Assembly: GCF_021432385.1 (NCBI RefSeq)
Contig: NZ_JAEACT010000003.1
Coordinates: forward strand, 744,001 to 808,000
Reading direction: 5' to 3'
Length of the DNA stretch: 64,000 bases
DNA from: Clostridium hydrogenum
GTDB lineage: Bacteria; Bacillota; Clostridia; Clostridiales; Clostridiaceae
The translations under genes and the position numbers were made by a program. Below the pieces are notes generated by a model. The model made no database searches and was not told where the DNA came from. It saw nothing but the letters and a program-made list of their open reading frames with translations. Shown here piece after piece: positions 55,752-63,583 of the stretch. The first letter of the stretch is position 1. Every line of letters begins with the position of its first letter.

Positions 55752-56750
55752 TTAAATTTCAATAAGCTCATCCTTTTTAAAATTTCTTTTTGCTGCCTTT
55801 CCAATAGCAAAGTCCCAATACCTAGGTGGTATTCCTGTTCCAGGTCTCTTTACGCATATATTTTCTTCTGTAAATATTTCTTTAGCCTTTATATCTACTT
55901 TAGCAACTAGGCTTTTTCTTCCTACCCTTGCATTAATTTTTTCTGAAGGAGTTTTAGCCTTTCTTCCATCACCAAGAGCTATTTCTATATTTCTAATTGC
56001 CTTCACCATATTTTTAAGTTCAAAAGGCTCTAAACTAGCTTTATGATCAGGACCTTCCATACTTTTATCTAGTGTAAAATGTTTTTCTATAACCTTAGCC
56101 CCAAGTGCTACAGCTGCTATAGGAACTTCTATCCCTTTAGTATGATCTGAATAGCCAACGGGTAATTTAAATGCAGCTTTTATAGTTTCCATAGCCTTTA
56201 AATTTACTTCTTCCATTTTGGTAGGATAATCAGTATTACAATGAAGCACCGTTATATCCTCTGTGCCATTTTCTCTTAATATATTTATTGCAAATTCTAT
56301 ATCGCCTAAATTACTCATACCACTTGATAATATAACTTTTTTTTTGAGTTTTGCTACCTTTCTTAAATATGGAACATTGTCAATTTCACTAGAAGGTATT
56401 TTAAAAATACTCATCCCTATTTTGCTTAAAAAATCAATGCTTTCTAAATCAAAAGCGGAAGATAAAAACATTATTTTCTTGACATCACAATATAGCTTTA
56501 ATTGTACATACTCTTTATAACTAAGTTCTAACTTTTTCAACATCTCAAATTGTGAAGTTTCTTTATTTAAATTATTTATTTGATAATCAGCTTGCTTTGC
56601 ATTCTTTGTTACTAAATTAGCTGCCTTAAAGGTTTGAAATTTTATAGCATCTGCACCACAAATGGCAGCTTCATCAATTAACTTTTTTGCTATATTTATG
56701 TCTCCATTGTGATTAACTCCAGCTTCAGCAATTATAAATACCTTATTCAT
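55752..56750 (-). CDS. legI: N,N'-diacetyllegionaminate synthase (LegI/NeuB family)
   Basis: 332 residues: NeuB TIM barrel (KVFIIAEAGVNHNGDI start, KFQTFKAANLV, LHCNTDYPT, GYSDHTKGIEVP) and C-terminal SAF antifreeze-like domain (about 270-332; RKSLVAKVDIKAKEIF, KRPGTGIPPRYWDFAIGK). Condenses the hexosamine with phosphoenolpyruvate. ATG 56750 sits inside the end of legH with GAGAGGTGG upstream, overlap of eight bases. The in-frame upstream ATGs are inside legH and not used. Confidence 0.92.
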   Translation of the reverse strand: MNKVFIIAEAGVNHNGDINIAKKLIDEAAICGADAIKFQTFKAANLVTKNAKQADYQINNLNKETSQFEMLKKLELSYKEYVQLKLYCDVKKIMFLSSAFDLESIDFLSKIGMSIFKIPSSEIDNVPYLRKVAKLKKKVILSSGMSNLGDIEFAINILRENGTEDITVLHCNTDYPTKMEEVNLKAMETIKAAFKLPVGYSDHTKGIEVPIAAVALGAKVIEKHFTLDKSMEGPDHKASLEPFELKNMVKAIRNIEIALGDGRKAKTPSEKINARVGRKSLVAKVDIKAKEIFTEENICVKRPGTGIPPRYWDFAIGKAAKRNFKKDELIEI

Positions 56751-57348
56751 AAGCTTCCACCTCTCTACCCGGATTACCATAAAGCTTAATATTATTCTTA
56801 ACATCAGAAACAATAACAGAACCAGCACCTATAAGCACATGCTTTCCTATTTTTATATTTTGAATAATTGTAGAATTTGTTCCAATATGTGTCCCTTCTC
56901 CTATGGTAACTCCTCCACTTAAGGTTGTTCCTGGTGCTAAGTGGACAAATTCATCTATGCTACAATCGTGTTCAACTATAGTACCAGAATTTATAATACA
57001 TTGCTTTTTTATTGTGACACCTGAATTTATAATTGCTCCTTTACCTATAAATACACCTTCCTCAAGTATTACTTCAGATGATATTATAGCTGTTTTATCA
57101 ATTATATTAGGAAACACATATCCTATTTTTTTTAGCTGATTATAAAGCTTTATCCTAACATAAGGATATCCTATAGAACCAACTGCTATAAATGCATTTT
57201 TTATACCCGCCTTATATAAGGAATAAAGCTTTTCCTCTGAATCTTTTTTTTCAATAACTGCTGCAATATCAAACTTATTTGCTCCTTTTATAGAATCAAT
57301 AATACTTTTAGCGTGTCCTCCTCCACCAATCAATATTATTTTTTCCAT
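56743..57348 (-). CDS. legH: Sugar O/N-acetyltransferase (LegH/PglD-like)
   Basis: 201 residues with an N-terminal Rossmann-like part (IILIGGGGHAKSIIDSI) and left-handed beta-helix hexapeptide repeats (SGVTIKKQCIINSGTIVEHD and on, GTHIGTNSTIIQNIKIGKHV). Acetylates the amino-sugar made by LegC. 14 bases after legB; SD AGGAGGGG. Assignment to LegH is by position. Confidence 0.85.
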   Translation of the reverse strand: MEKIILIGGGGHAKSIIDSIKGANKFDIAAVIEKKDSEEKLYSLYKAGIKNAFIAVGSIGYPYVRIKLYNQLKKIGYVFPNIIDKTAIISSEVILEEGVFIGKGAIINSGVTIKKQCIINSGTIVEHDCSIDEFVHLAPGTTLSGGVTIGEGTHIGTNSTIIQNIKIGKHVLIGAGSVIVSDVKNNIKLYGNPGREVEAYE

Positions 57349-57362
57349 AGGCCCCTCCTGCT

Positions 57363-58349
57363 TTAAATGTTATATATATCTACTTTGTATTTTTGAAGAT
57401 TTTCTTTTATTTTAAACCAAGCAATAGTCTCCTTAATTCCCTCTTCGAAAGTAAACTTAGGACTCCAATTTGTTAGTCTTTTAATCTTCTCGTTGGATCC
57501 AAGCAGCCTATTTACTTCACTTTTTTTAGGTCTAATTCGCTCTTCATCGCATATAATTTTAGCTTTAGGATTTATTTGTCTTATTAGTTCTTCTGCTAAA
57601 GCTTTTATGGATATTTCTTTTTGCGTAGCTATATTTACTTCTTCACCTATAGTCTTTGTGCTTTTAGCAATTTCAAAAAATCCGTTCACGGTATCTTTAA
57701 CATAATTAAAATCTCTTGTTGGTGTTAATGCTCCTAATTTTATTTCTTCTCTCCCTGATAGTAATTGAGTAATTATGGTTGGTATTATAGCTCTTGCTGA
57801 TTGCCTTGGACCATAGGTATTAAAAGGTCTTACTATGGTTATTGGCAAAGAAAAGCTTCTATAGAAAGCTTCTGCTAATTTATCTGCTCCTATTTTTGTG
57901 GCGGAATATGGTGATTGCCCTTGATATGGATGTTCTTCTGTTATTGGAACAAACTTAGCACTGCCGTAAACTTCTGAAGTTGAAGTTATCATAATTCTTT
58001 TTGTATTTAATTCCTTTGCTGCTTGAAGGACATTTAACGTTCCCTTTATATTTGTATCTACATAAGAATCTGGGGATTGATAGCTAAAAGGAATTGCTAT
58101 TAATGCAGCAAGATGATAAACCTCATCTACATTTTCCATAGCCTCTCTTACCCCGTTTTTATCCCTTATATCACCGCTAACTATTTCTATTTCTTTTAAT
58201 TTATCTTTAGGTAAAGTATCAAGCCACCCCCAGGAATTGAAGGAATTATAATACACAAAGGCTCTAACACTACATCCTGAATCTAAAAGTTTCTCTACTA
58301 AATGACTGCCAATAAATCCATCCGCTCCTGTAACTAAAACTTTTTTCAT
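57363..58349 (-). CDS. legB: NDP-sugar 4,6-dehydratase (LegB-like)
   Basis: 328-residue extended SDR: NAD-binding TGADGFIGSHL, TSTSEVYGSA, catalytic YSATKIGADKLAEAF and PFNTYGPRQSARAIIPTII. This is the LegB/GDP-GlcNAc 4,6-dehydratase-type signature. First enzyme gene of the cluster; R1 copy 10 and its outer arms lie directly upstream, so promoter sequences must be within or beyond them. Start 58349. Confidence 0.9.
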   Translation of the reverse strand: MKKVLVTGADGFIGSHLVEKLLDSGCSVRAFVYYNSFNSWGWLDTLPKDKLKEIEIVSGDIRDKNGVREAMENVDEVYHLAALIAIPFSYQSPDSYVDTNIKGTLNVLQAAKELNTKRIMITSTSEVYGSAKFVPITEEHPYQGQSPYSATKIGADKLAEAFYRSFSLPITIVRPFNTYGPRQSARAIIPTIITQLLSGREEIKLGALTPTRDFNYVKDTVNGFFEIAKSTKTIGEEVNIATQKEISIKALAEELIRQINPKAKIICDEERIRPKKSEVNRLLGSNEKIKRLTNWSPKFTFEEGIKETIAWFKIKENLQKYKVDIYNI

Positions 58350-58440
58350 AAATTCGCCCCTAATTATTACTATAGATGTACAACTTGGAACATTGAAATT
58401 GCAAATGCCAAGATTATCCTGACAAATTACAATTTATAGA

Positions 58441-58655
58441 GGAGAGTACAGATGACAGAGTACAGAGTACAGTGAATGATGATTTGCCTTTTGCTTCTCT
58501 CAGGTAAATCTTAAACTTAATGTTGTCAGCTTCGCTGAACACCATATATAGCACGATTGCGTAAGCAATAAAGAAAATATTTTTTCAGATTTTTCTACGC
58601 TCGCGTAGAAAAATCATCCTTCGTTGTACTCTGTACTCTGTACTCCGTACTCTAT
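58441..58655 (+). repeat. R1 element (copy 10) nested in outer arms
   Basis: About 215 bp, GAGTACAG-type ends, hairpins TTTGCC..AGGTAAA, GTCAGCTTCGCTGA, GATTGCGTAAGCAATA and CTACGCTCGCGTAG. Outer arms 58372-58440 (TAGATGTACAACTTGGAACA) and 58656-58722 (AATTTTCCAGATTGGTTATC). The right outer arm ends at the 58724 stop of the small beta-sandwich gene. Confidence 0.9.
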
Positions 58656-58723
58656 GTTAAATTGTAATTTAACAGGATGAATTTGGTATTATCAATTTTA
58701 ATTTTCCAGATTGGTTATCTTTA

Positions 58724-59035
58724 TTACCCTAAATATATATTATATTTTTCCTTATTAATACATGGTTTTTCTTCATCACAAGGAATTTTCTTAACAACTT
58801 TTATCTTATAATAACATTTGGTATCATCGATTAAATAGCTAAACTCACCATTATTATTTGTAAAAGTACTCCCATAAGATTTTTTACTATATTTCTTTTT
58901 ATTGCCATCATTATTATGAAAAAATAGAGCTTCTACCGTGACTTCTGCATTTTCTGCTGGGAGTCCATCCTCATAACACACTCTTCCTTTTAACACTACA
59001 TTTTTTAACTCATTGTTAGAATTCTCCATAACCAT
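58724..59035 (-). CDS. Small carboxypeptidase-regulatory-like protein, paralogue 1
   Basis: 103 residues predicted as a single beta-sandwich: KGRVCYEDGLPAENAEVTV followed by GSTFTNNNGEFSYLIDD and a Cys pair (CDEEKPC). Shares the KGxV...P...A.I.V...G.Y layout with the proteins at 59054, 59404, 61761 and 62157. ATG 59035 with GAGAGG. No signal peptide. A CnaB/transthyretin-like fold is my inference; function unknown, but it sits between the glycosyltransferase and the sugar-acid genes. Confidence 0.72.
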   Translation of the reverse strand: MVMENSNNELKNVVLKGRVCYEDGLPAENAEVTVEALFFHNNDGNKKKYSKKSYGSTFTNNNGEFSYLIDDTKCYYKIKVVKKIPCDEEKPCINKEKYNIYLG

Positions 59036-59053
59036 TATTCCTCTCACTTAAAT

Positions 59054-59365
59054 TCACAATTTGGATTTAATTATTGGTTCATATATATCTAGCTTGTATA
59101 TAACTTTGTGTCTCTTTTTAATATTTATAGCATATTCTCCACATTCATTAGTTATTACATATGCTTCATTCATTACTTTAGGAGGCTTATAGCTATAGTT
59201 TACGCTTTTAACAAAAATTACAGCATCTTTTATTGGTTCTTTTTTCAAATTTAAAACTTTCCCTTTTATTATGATATTACATCTTGTTAGTATTATTTCT
59301 TTATTTAATACTTCACAGGACTCTAATTCTTCAGGTGTTATAATAGTTTCAGCATATAACTCCAA
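59054..59365 (-). CDS. Small carboxypeptidase-regulatory-like protein, paralogue 2
   Basis: 103 residues starting at TTG 59365, which has AGGGGGTGA upstream. Core IIIKGKVLNLKKEPIKDAVI then YVITNECGEYAINIKK matches the paralogue layout. 18 bases before the next paralogue gene. Function unknown; tight spacing indicates one operon with its neighbours. Confidence 0.68.
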   Translation of the reverse strand: MELYAETIITPEELESCEVLNKEIILTRCNIIIKGKVLNLKKEPIKDAVIFVKSVNYSYKPPKVMNEAYVITNECGEYAINIKKRHKVIYKLDIYEPIIKSKL

Positions 59366-59403
59366 ACTTTCACCCCCTATTCTCAAAGATATTTTTTAGT
59401 ATT

Positions 59404-59727
59404 TTAATTTAAAGGAGAGTATATAGCTAACTCATAAATTATATTTGGAAGATTTTCCAAGCAAAATACATACTTACCTTTCTTATCTGTATATGCGTAC
59501 CCAACTATGTTTTTGCTATTGGTTTTTCTATTGATTGCCATTACTTCTATAACAGCTCCAACACTTGGCATTCTATTTTTATTGCAAACAGTTCCCTTAA
59601 TAATTCTTTTATTTAAGTTTAAAATTATATTTAAGTTATATTGAGTTCCACAATTCAATTTATCAGTATTTATATATATAGTTTTATCTCCGCATTTTAC
59701 AAAAGCAGCTTTACTATCTTTCATCAT
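59404..59727 (-). CDS. Small carboxypeptidase-regulatory-like protein, paralogue 3
   Basis: 107 residues with KRIIKGTVCNKNRMPSVGAV and GYAYTDKKGKYVFCLENLP. Same beta-sandwich arrangement as the other four paralogues; ends with YELAIYSPLN, close to the RITAYSPA end of paralogue 5. Overlaps the small gene upstream by 14 bases. Confidence 0.7.
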   Translation of the reverse strand: MMKDSKAAFVKCGDKTIYINTDKLNCGTQYNLNIILNLNKRIIKGTVCNKNRMPSVGAVIEVMAINRKTNSKNIVGYAYTDKKGKYVFCLENLPNIIYELAIYSPLN

Positions 59728-59878
59728 CGTCTTCCGTAATAATGTTTACTGTCGTATTGACATTTTCTATAGTGTCTTGTGCTTGTATTGTGGAACCTTT
59801 TACTTCTTTGCCATTTATTATCATTTTATTTATTTTTATTTCCTTATAAATTTTACCGTTTATTTTCTTTTCCATCAT
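59714..59878 (-). CDS. 54-residue small protein between maf and the paralogues
   Basis: Not recognised. 54 residues: MMEKKINGKIYKEIKINKMI then IINGKEVKGSTIQAQDTIEN and an acidic end EDDDER. Two ATGs in tandem at 59878, with GGAGGAGA directly upstream, and the gene overlaps paralogue 3 by 14 bases, so translation is well supported. Follows the maf gene by 17 bases. Possibly a small partner of the glycosyltransferase or paralogues. Confidence 0.6.
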   Translation of the reverse strand: MMEKKINGKIYKEIKINKMIINGKEVKGSTIQAQDTIENVNTTVNIITEDDDER

Positions 59879-59895
59879 ATTCTCCTCCATCAATA

Positions 59896-61617
59896 TTAAA
59901 AATAAAATTCTTCTAATATTTCTATTATCAACTTCTTAGCCTCTATAATGAATTCCTTCATACCCTTAAAATATGATAAAAAGCATTCACTTTGATATTT
60001 TAAACTAGAAGTTAACGAAGCATAATCTTTAGCATACATATTAAATTTCCCCTCTTTAATGTCAAATAGGAATTTATTAATATATCCACCTAGATAAAGT
60101 CTTCTCTTAGATGTTTCAAATTCTTTTATAATCGCCATAACCCTAATAAATTTTTCAAGATCTTCATCATCCTCAGCCATATTCATTAAAGATTTATCGA
60201 ATTTATTTAACAATAATTCCTTACATAGCTTTTCTCCAACTTCTGCTTTTAAATTGCAGCCTTCAATATATCCCAATATCTCATAAATTACTGCTTCTTC
60301 ATCTATTTCTATACATTTATCTTCAATATAATTCTTCTTTCCATCATTGCCCTTATATATTTTAAATATTTCGCTCAATTCCTCGTGAGGTGCTCCTTTA
60401 ATTTCCGCGCCATAAGATGCATTAATAAATTCAACCTCACTAAATTTCCTACAAGCTTCTATATATTCCTCCATTCTCTCCCTAAATAAATTAAGGGTTG
60501 AATTGGTTTTTACCTTATTACCATATATATCATCTACAACAAAACTAGCATCATAATTATTTTTTTTATCGACCTCAAAATTAGCTAAATCAGAATGGTA
60601 TTTATTATAAGTAAAAGCTAAATCTTGGCCAACCAGTATTATGGGAGAGCACCCCATAACATTTGCAATATCTATACAAGTATGAGCTACTGAGCCTCCC
60701 AAGTACGGTGATTTAAGCTCATGTAATTCTGGTATTGTATTTACCAGTACTGATGAAAGAAATATTTTTTTACCTTTGTAATCTCTTATTAAATATCTAT
60801 TACTATACTCATAAAACACTAAAGGTATATCCTCTTCTAAATAATCTTTCATCATCTCATAATTATCATCTACAGGATCTATAGATACAACCATATCCGG
60901 CTTTATTCCTTTTTTCATCATTGCATCTAATGTTCTGCTGCCTGCTATTACAAAATATTTTTCCAACTTCTTCTTATGTTTAACCATCTCATTCAAATTT
61001 TTATCTAAAGATGGACCTGCTGACACTATTATTGCTGGAATATCCTTGTTTATATTTTCATATAAATTAAGAGACGTTACTTCCTTTAAAACCTTTAAAT
61101 TAGCTATTAAATTTTTAAGAAATACTTTTTTAAACCTATATGCAAGTGTTATTGCTGCACTTGCTGTGTAATAAACACAATCTAAATTTTCTATAAAGGT
61201 ATTATATTCTTCTTTATACGCTTTCTCATAATTTCCAAAAACATTTACATATAATTTATTGAAATTAATATTATTTATTACACTAGCTAAAATTTCTTTA
61301 ATGCTAGTCTTATCATATAAAATTAAATTAATATTATCACTATTAATGCAAGCCTTATTTGCATTAAATACTTCTTCATTAGGTTCAAAAATCAATACTT
61401 TGTTTCTATCACACAGTAAACTTCTTAGCTTATTTAAATATTCGCCTGTATCAATACCGAAAATAATAATTACCGAATCAAATTTAATATCATTTATTTT
61501 TGCTAATAAATTATCTATATCTTTTTTATAATTATTTTTATCTGCCAAATAAAATGATTTTTCTTCTTTTTTTATTTTATATACATAATAACCATCTAAG
61601 GTTTTAACCTTTTCCAT
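59896..61617 (-). CDS. Maf-type (DUF115) nonulosonate glycosyltransferase
   Basis: 573 residues. The central DUF115/MAF_flag10 domain is clear: DIPAIIVSAGPSLDKNLNEM (about 193), GSRTLDAMMKKGIKPDMVVS (about 229), GGSVAHTCIDIANVMGCSPI (about 309) and GQDLAFTYNKYH (about 331). Maf proteins transfer pseudaminic or legionaminic acid to flagellin Ser/Thr. Nearby legB-legF genes supply CMP-legionaminate. Start 61617 with AAGGGGAT. No flagellin is in the window, so the acceptor is unknown here. Confidence 0.88.
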   Translation of the reverse strand: MEKVKTLDGYYVYKIKKEEKSFYLADKNNYKKDIDNLLAKINDIKFDSVIIIFGIDTGEYLNKLRSLLCDRNKVLIFEPNEEVFNANKACINSDNINLILYDKTSIKEILASVINNINFNKLYVNVFGNYEKAYKEEYNTFIENLDCVYYTASAAITLAYRFKKVFLKNLIANLKVLKEVTSLNLYENINKDIPAIIVSAGPSLDKNLNEMVKHKKKLEKYFVIAGSRTLDAMMKKGIKPDMVVSIDPVDDNYEMMKDYLEEDIPLVFYEYSNRYLIRDYKGKKIFLSSVLVNTIPELHELKSPYLGGSVAHTCIDIANVMGCSPIILVGQDLAFTYNKYHSDLANFEVDKKNNYDASFVVDDIYGNKVKTNSTLNLFRERMEEYIEACRKFSEVEFINASYGAEIKGAPHEELSEIFKIYKGNDGKKNYIEDKCIEIDEEAVIYEILGYIEGCNLKAEVGEKLCKELLLNKFDKSLMNMAEDDEDLEKFIRVMAIIKEFETSKRRLYLGGYINKFLFDIKEGKFNMYAKDYASLTSSLKYQSECFLSYFKGMKEFIIEAKKLIIEILEEFYF

Positions 61618-61653
61618 ATTATCCCCTTATAAACTTTCTCTATATATCTAAAA

Positions 61654-61723
61654 GAGCTGTCACACAAAATTATTTTATACACAACTCTAAATATTACATA
61701 TTAAATAATTTGTGTGTCAGCTC
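61654..61723 (-). repeat. Intercistronic hairpin upstream of maf
   Basis: GAGCTGTCACACAAAATTATTT and AAATAATTTGTGTGTCAGCTC arms around a 27-base loop; lies between the paralogue 4 gene and maf. Flank similarity with R3 copy 4 (TTTTATACACAA..TAAATATTAC). Confidence 0.6.
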
Positions 61724-61760
61724 CACTGTTACTACATTATATTAAATAACTTTACACTAA

Positions 61761-62060
61761 CTACTTAGTAAAGTATTTAACAACATAAGGAACATTTGCT
61801 TTAATAGTAACACCGTAATAACCTAATTCATCTGCGAAAGTAGTGTAGGTTGCTGGTCCAGTTGTTAAAGCATTACTTATCCAGACATTAACACCACCAG
61901 ATGGTAATGCAGTTCCACCAGGAGTTTGTGCAACACCATTTAAAAGAAATAAGCCCCATGAAGTTGCAGTAAGATTTACAGTAAGACTCTTACCTGAAAC
62001 TGCAGCACTTGCAGTAACAGACTTAGCCTTTGGTCTATAGTTATTATTATTAACAGCCAT
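61761..62060 (-). CDS. Small carboxypeptidase-regulatory-like protein, paralogue 4
   Basis: 99 residues, ATG 62060 with AAAGGGGAAA. Begins with a Lys/Asn/Ser-rich part (NNNNYRPKAKSVTASAAVSG) and continues LTATSWGLFLLNGVAQTPGG, LPSGGVNVWISNALTTG, ADELGYYGVTIKANVPYVVK. Layout resembles the other paralogues but is more divergent. Ala/Ser/Thr richness would suit glycosylation; no signal peptide visible. Confidence 0.65.
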   Translation of the reverse strand: MAVNNNNYRPKAKSVTASAAVSGKSLTVNLTATSWGLFLLNGVAQTPGGTALPSGGVNVWISNALTTGPATYTTFADELGYYGVTIKANVPYVVKYFTK

Positions 62061-62156
62061 ACTTGTATTTCCCCTTTTCAATATATTTTTAGCATTTCTT
62101 GTTGCAATATTATTATATTATTGTGCAATAATTTTGTTACTCTTTTTAACCAACAA

Positions 62157-62453
62157 CTATGCTGGAGAATATGCTGTTATCCTGTAATAATAGCCTTTTC
62201 CCCATAAAATCGGAACTCCATAAGAACCATCCTCTCGTGCAAAAGTCACTCCAATTTCTACTATTTGTATTGGATTTACATTAGTATTAATTTGTACTAT
62301 ATCTATTGCTGCATCAGGCAAGGGCGTTCCATGAAAGGTGTAAACAACTCCTTTTAAAAATACATATTTATCATTTGGTAAAATAGCATTTTTAGTTATT
62401 ACCTTTTTTTTTATTAATTCTTCCCTACATATTATTTTTTTTACTACTGCCAT
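62157..62453 (-). CDS. Small carboxypeptidase-regulatory-like protein, paralogue 5
   Basis: 98 residues; ATG 62453 with GGTGGAG upstream, ten codons after an ATG without a site. Core FLKGVVYTFHGTPLPDAAID, TFAREDGSYGVPI and end YYYRITAYSPA. First gene of the string of small genes leading to maf; R1 copy 11 lies upstream, so the promoter region overlaps the repeat. Confidence 0.68.
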   Translation of the reverse strand: MAVVKKIICREELIKKKVITKNAILPNDKYVFLKGVVYTFHGTPLPDAAIDIVQINTNVNPIQIVEIGVTFAREDGSYGVPILWGKGYYYRITAYSPA

Positions 62454-62621
62454 ATAAACTCCACCTTGTATAAGAATTTTCACTGTTTCTACATTAGTAT
62501 ATTTTTTTTCAAACCTTATTGTTACATAATATGTGGGAAATCATATACTAATATTGATACATTGCTTGAAAAATTGAAATTGCCAATATCAAATTCATCC
62601 TTATAAATTACAATTTATCAA

Positions 62622-62836
62622 GCAGAGTACAGATGACAGAGTACAGAGTACAATGAATGATGATTTACCTTTCGCTTTGCTTAGGTAAATCTTAAACTTA
62701 AATGGTTTCAGCTTCGCTGAACGCCATATACGGCGCGATTGCGTAAGCAATAACAAAATAAGTTTTTAGATTTTTCTACGCTTGCGGAGAAAAATCATCC
62801 TTCGTTGTACTCTGAACTCTGTACTCCGTACTCTGA
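62622..62836 (+). repeat. R1 element (copy 11) nested in outer arms
   Basis: About 215 bp with GAGTACAG-type ends and hairpins TTACCT..AGGTAA, TCAGCTTCGCTGA, GATTGCGTAAGCAATA, CTACGCTTGCGGAG. Outer arms 62553-62621 (GAAAAATTGAAATTGCCAAT) and 62837-62908 (TTTTCAACTGGTATATCTAT) give a complete nested form; this is the best-preserved composite copy. It separates paralogue 5 from the staygreen gene. Confidence 0.9.
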
Positions 62837-62928
62837 GTTAAATTGTAATTTAAAAGGAAAGAATTTGTATTTGCAACTTCAACTTTTCAACTGGTATATC
62901 TATAAAATATTATGTATGGAGAAGATAA

Positions 62929-63384
62929 ATGGCAAGATTAAACCCTCAAAAACTTTCAGTAGAATTTAGAGACGGTGTTACTCCTGTAAATCCTATTATT
63001 CCCAGGAGGTATACACTTACCCATTCTGATATAACTGCTGAGCTTTTTTTAACAATTGGATTAAAATATGCATATGATAAGACTACTTCTAAGAAGGATG
63101 AGGTTTTGGGTGAATGGATTAAAATAAGAAAAAATTATCTTTATTATATTCACTTACAGTTAGATGATGAGCTCGGCTACCTTGGAACAGCTATAAGAAA
63201 CTATATATTTGTACGAGAATTGCCACTTGCCTTAGAGGCTATAAGATATGGGGATAGAAAACTTTTTAGAGCACATCCTAGCTTAAATTATGCTCCAATA
63301 ATAGTATACTTTATGTCATCTAATCCTATATTTAATAGAATGGAAAACTGGGGAAACTTTATGCAGAGTACGGAGTACAGATGA
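62929..63384 (+). CDS. Staygreen (SGR)-domain protein
   Basis: 151 residues: RLNPQKLSVEFRDGVTPVNP, PRRYTLTHSDITAELFLTIG, VLGEWIKIRKNYLYYIHLQL, LPLALEAIRYGDRKLF, SLNYAPIIVYFMSSNPIF. These match bacterial homologues of the plant magnesium-dechelatase Staygreen. ATG 62929 with GGAGAAGAT. The last codons (Gln-Ser-Thr-Glu-Tyr-Arg) and stop lie in the R1 copy 12 terminus, so the natural C-terminus has been replaced. Substrate in an anaerobe unknown; corrinoid or porphyrin handling is speculative. Confidence 0.85.
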   Translation: MARLNPQKLSVEFRDGVTPVNPIIPRRYTLTHSDITAELFLTIGLKYAYDKTTSKKDEVLGEWIKIRKNYLYYIHLQLDDELGYLGTAIRNYIFVRELPLALEAIRYGDRKLFRAHPSLNYAPIIVYFMSSNPIFNRMENWGNFMQSTEYR

Positions 63385-63574
63385 CAGAGTACAGTTAATG
63401 ATGATTTGCCTTTCTTACGTCAGGTAAATCTTAAACTTAACTGTTATCAGCTTCGCTGATAACAGTTATGACACGATTGCGTAAGCAGTCAAAAATAAGT
63501 TATAAGGTTTTCTGTAGCTTTGCTACAGAAAATCACCCTTAACTGTACTCTGTACTCTGTCATCTGTACTCTGC
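63363..63574 (+). repeat. R1 element (copy 12)
   Basis: About 212 bp, GAGTACGGAGTACAGATGAC left end and matching right end, hairpins TTTGCC..AGGTAAA, TTATCAGCTTCGCTGATAA, GATTGCGTAAGC and TTTTCTGTAGC..ACAGAAAA. No outer arms. It overlaps the last seven codons (including stop) of the staygreen gene and ends ten bases from the stop of the converging gene. Confidence 0.9.
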
Positions 63575-63583
63575 CTTAAAGTA

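Noticed and set aside
51183..62453. Pseudaminic acid rather than legionaminic acid pathway
   Set aside because: The dehydratase is of the LegB extended-SDR type, a CBS-type PtmE enzyme is present, and the epimerase is NeuC-like; PseB/PseC/PseG/PseH signatures are not seen. Sialic acid cannot be fully excluded for NeuB alone.
6508..63574. CRISPR-like short repeats in R1 ends
   Set aside because: The 7-9-base units are contiguous without spacers, and occur as inverted pairs at element ends; no cas genes are present.
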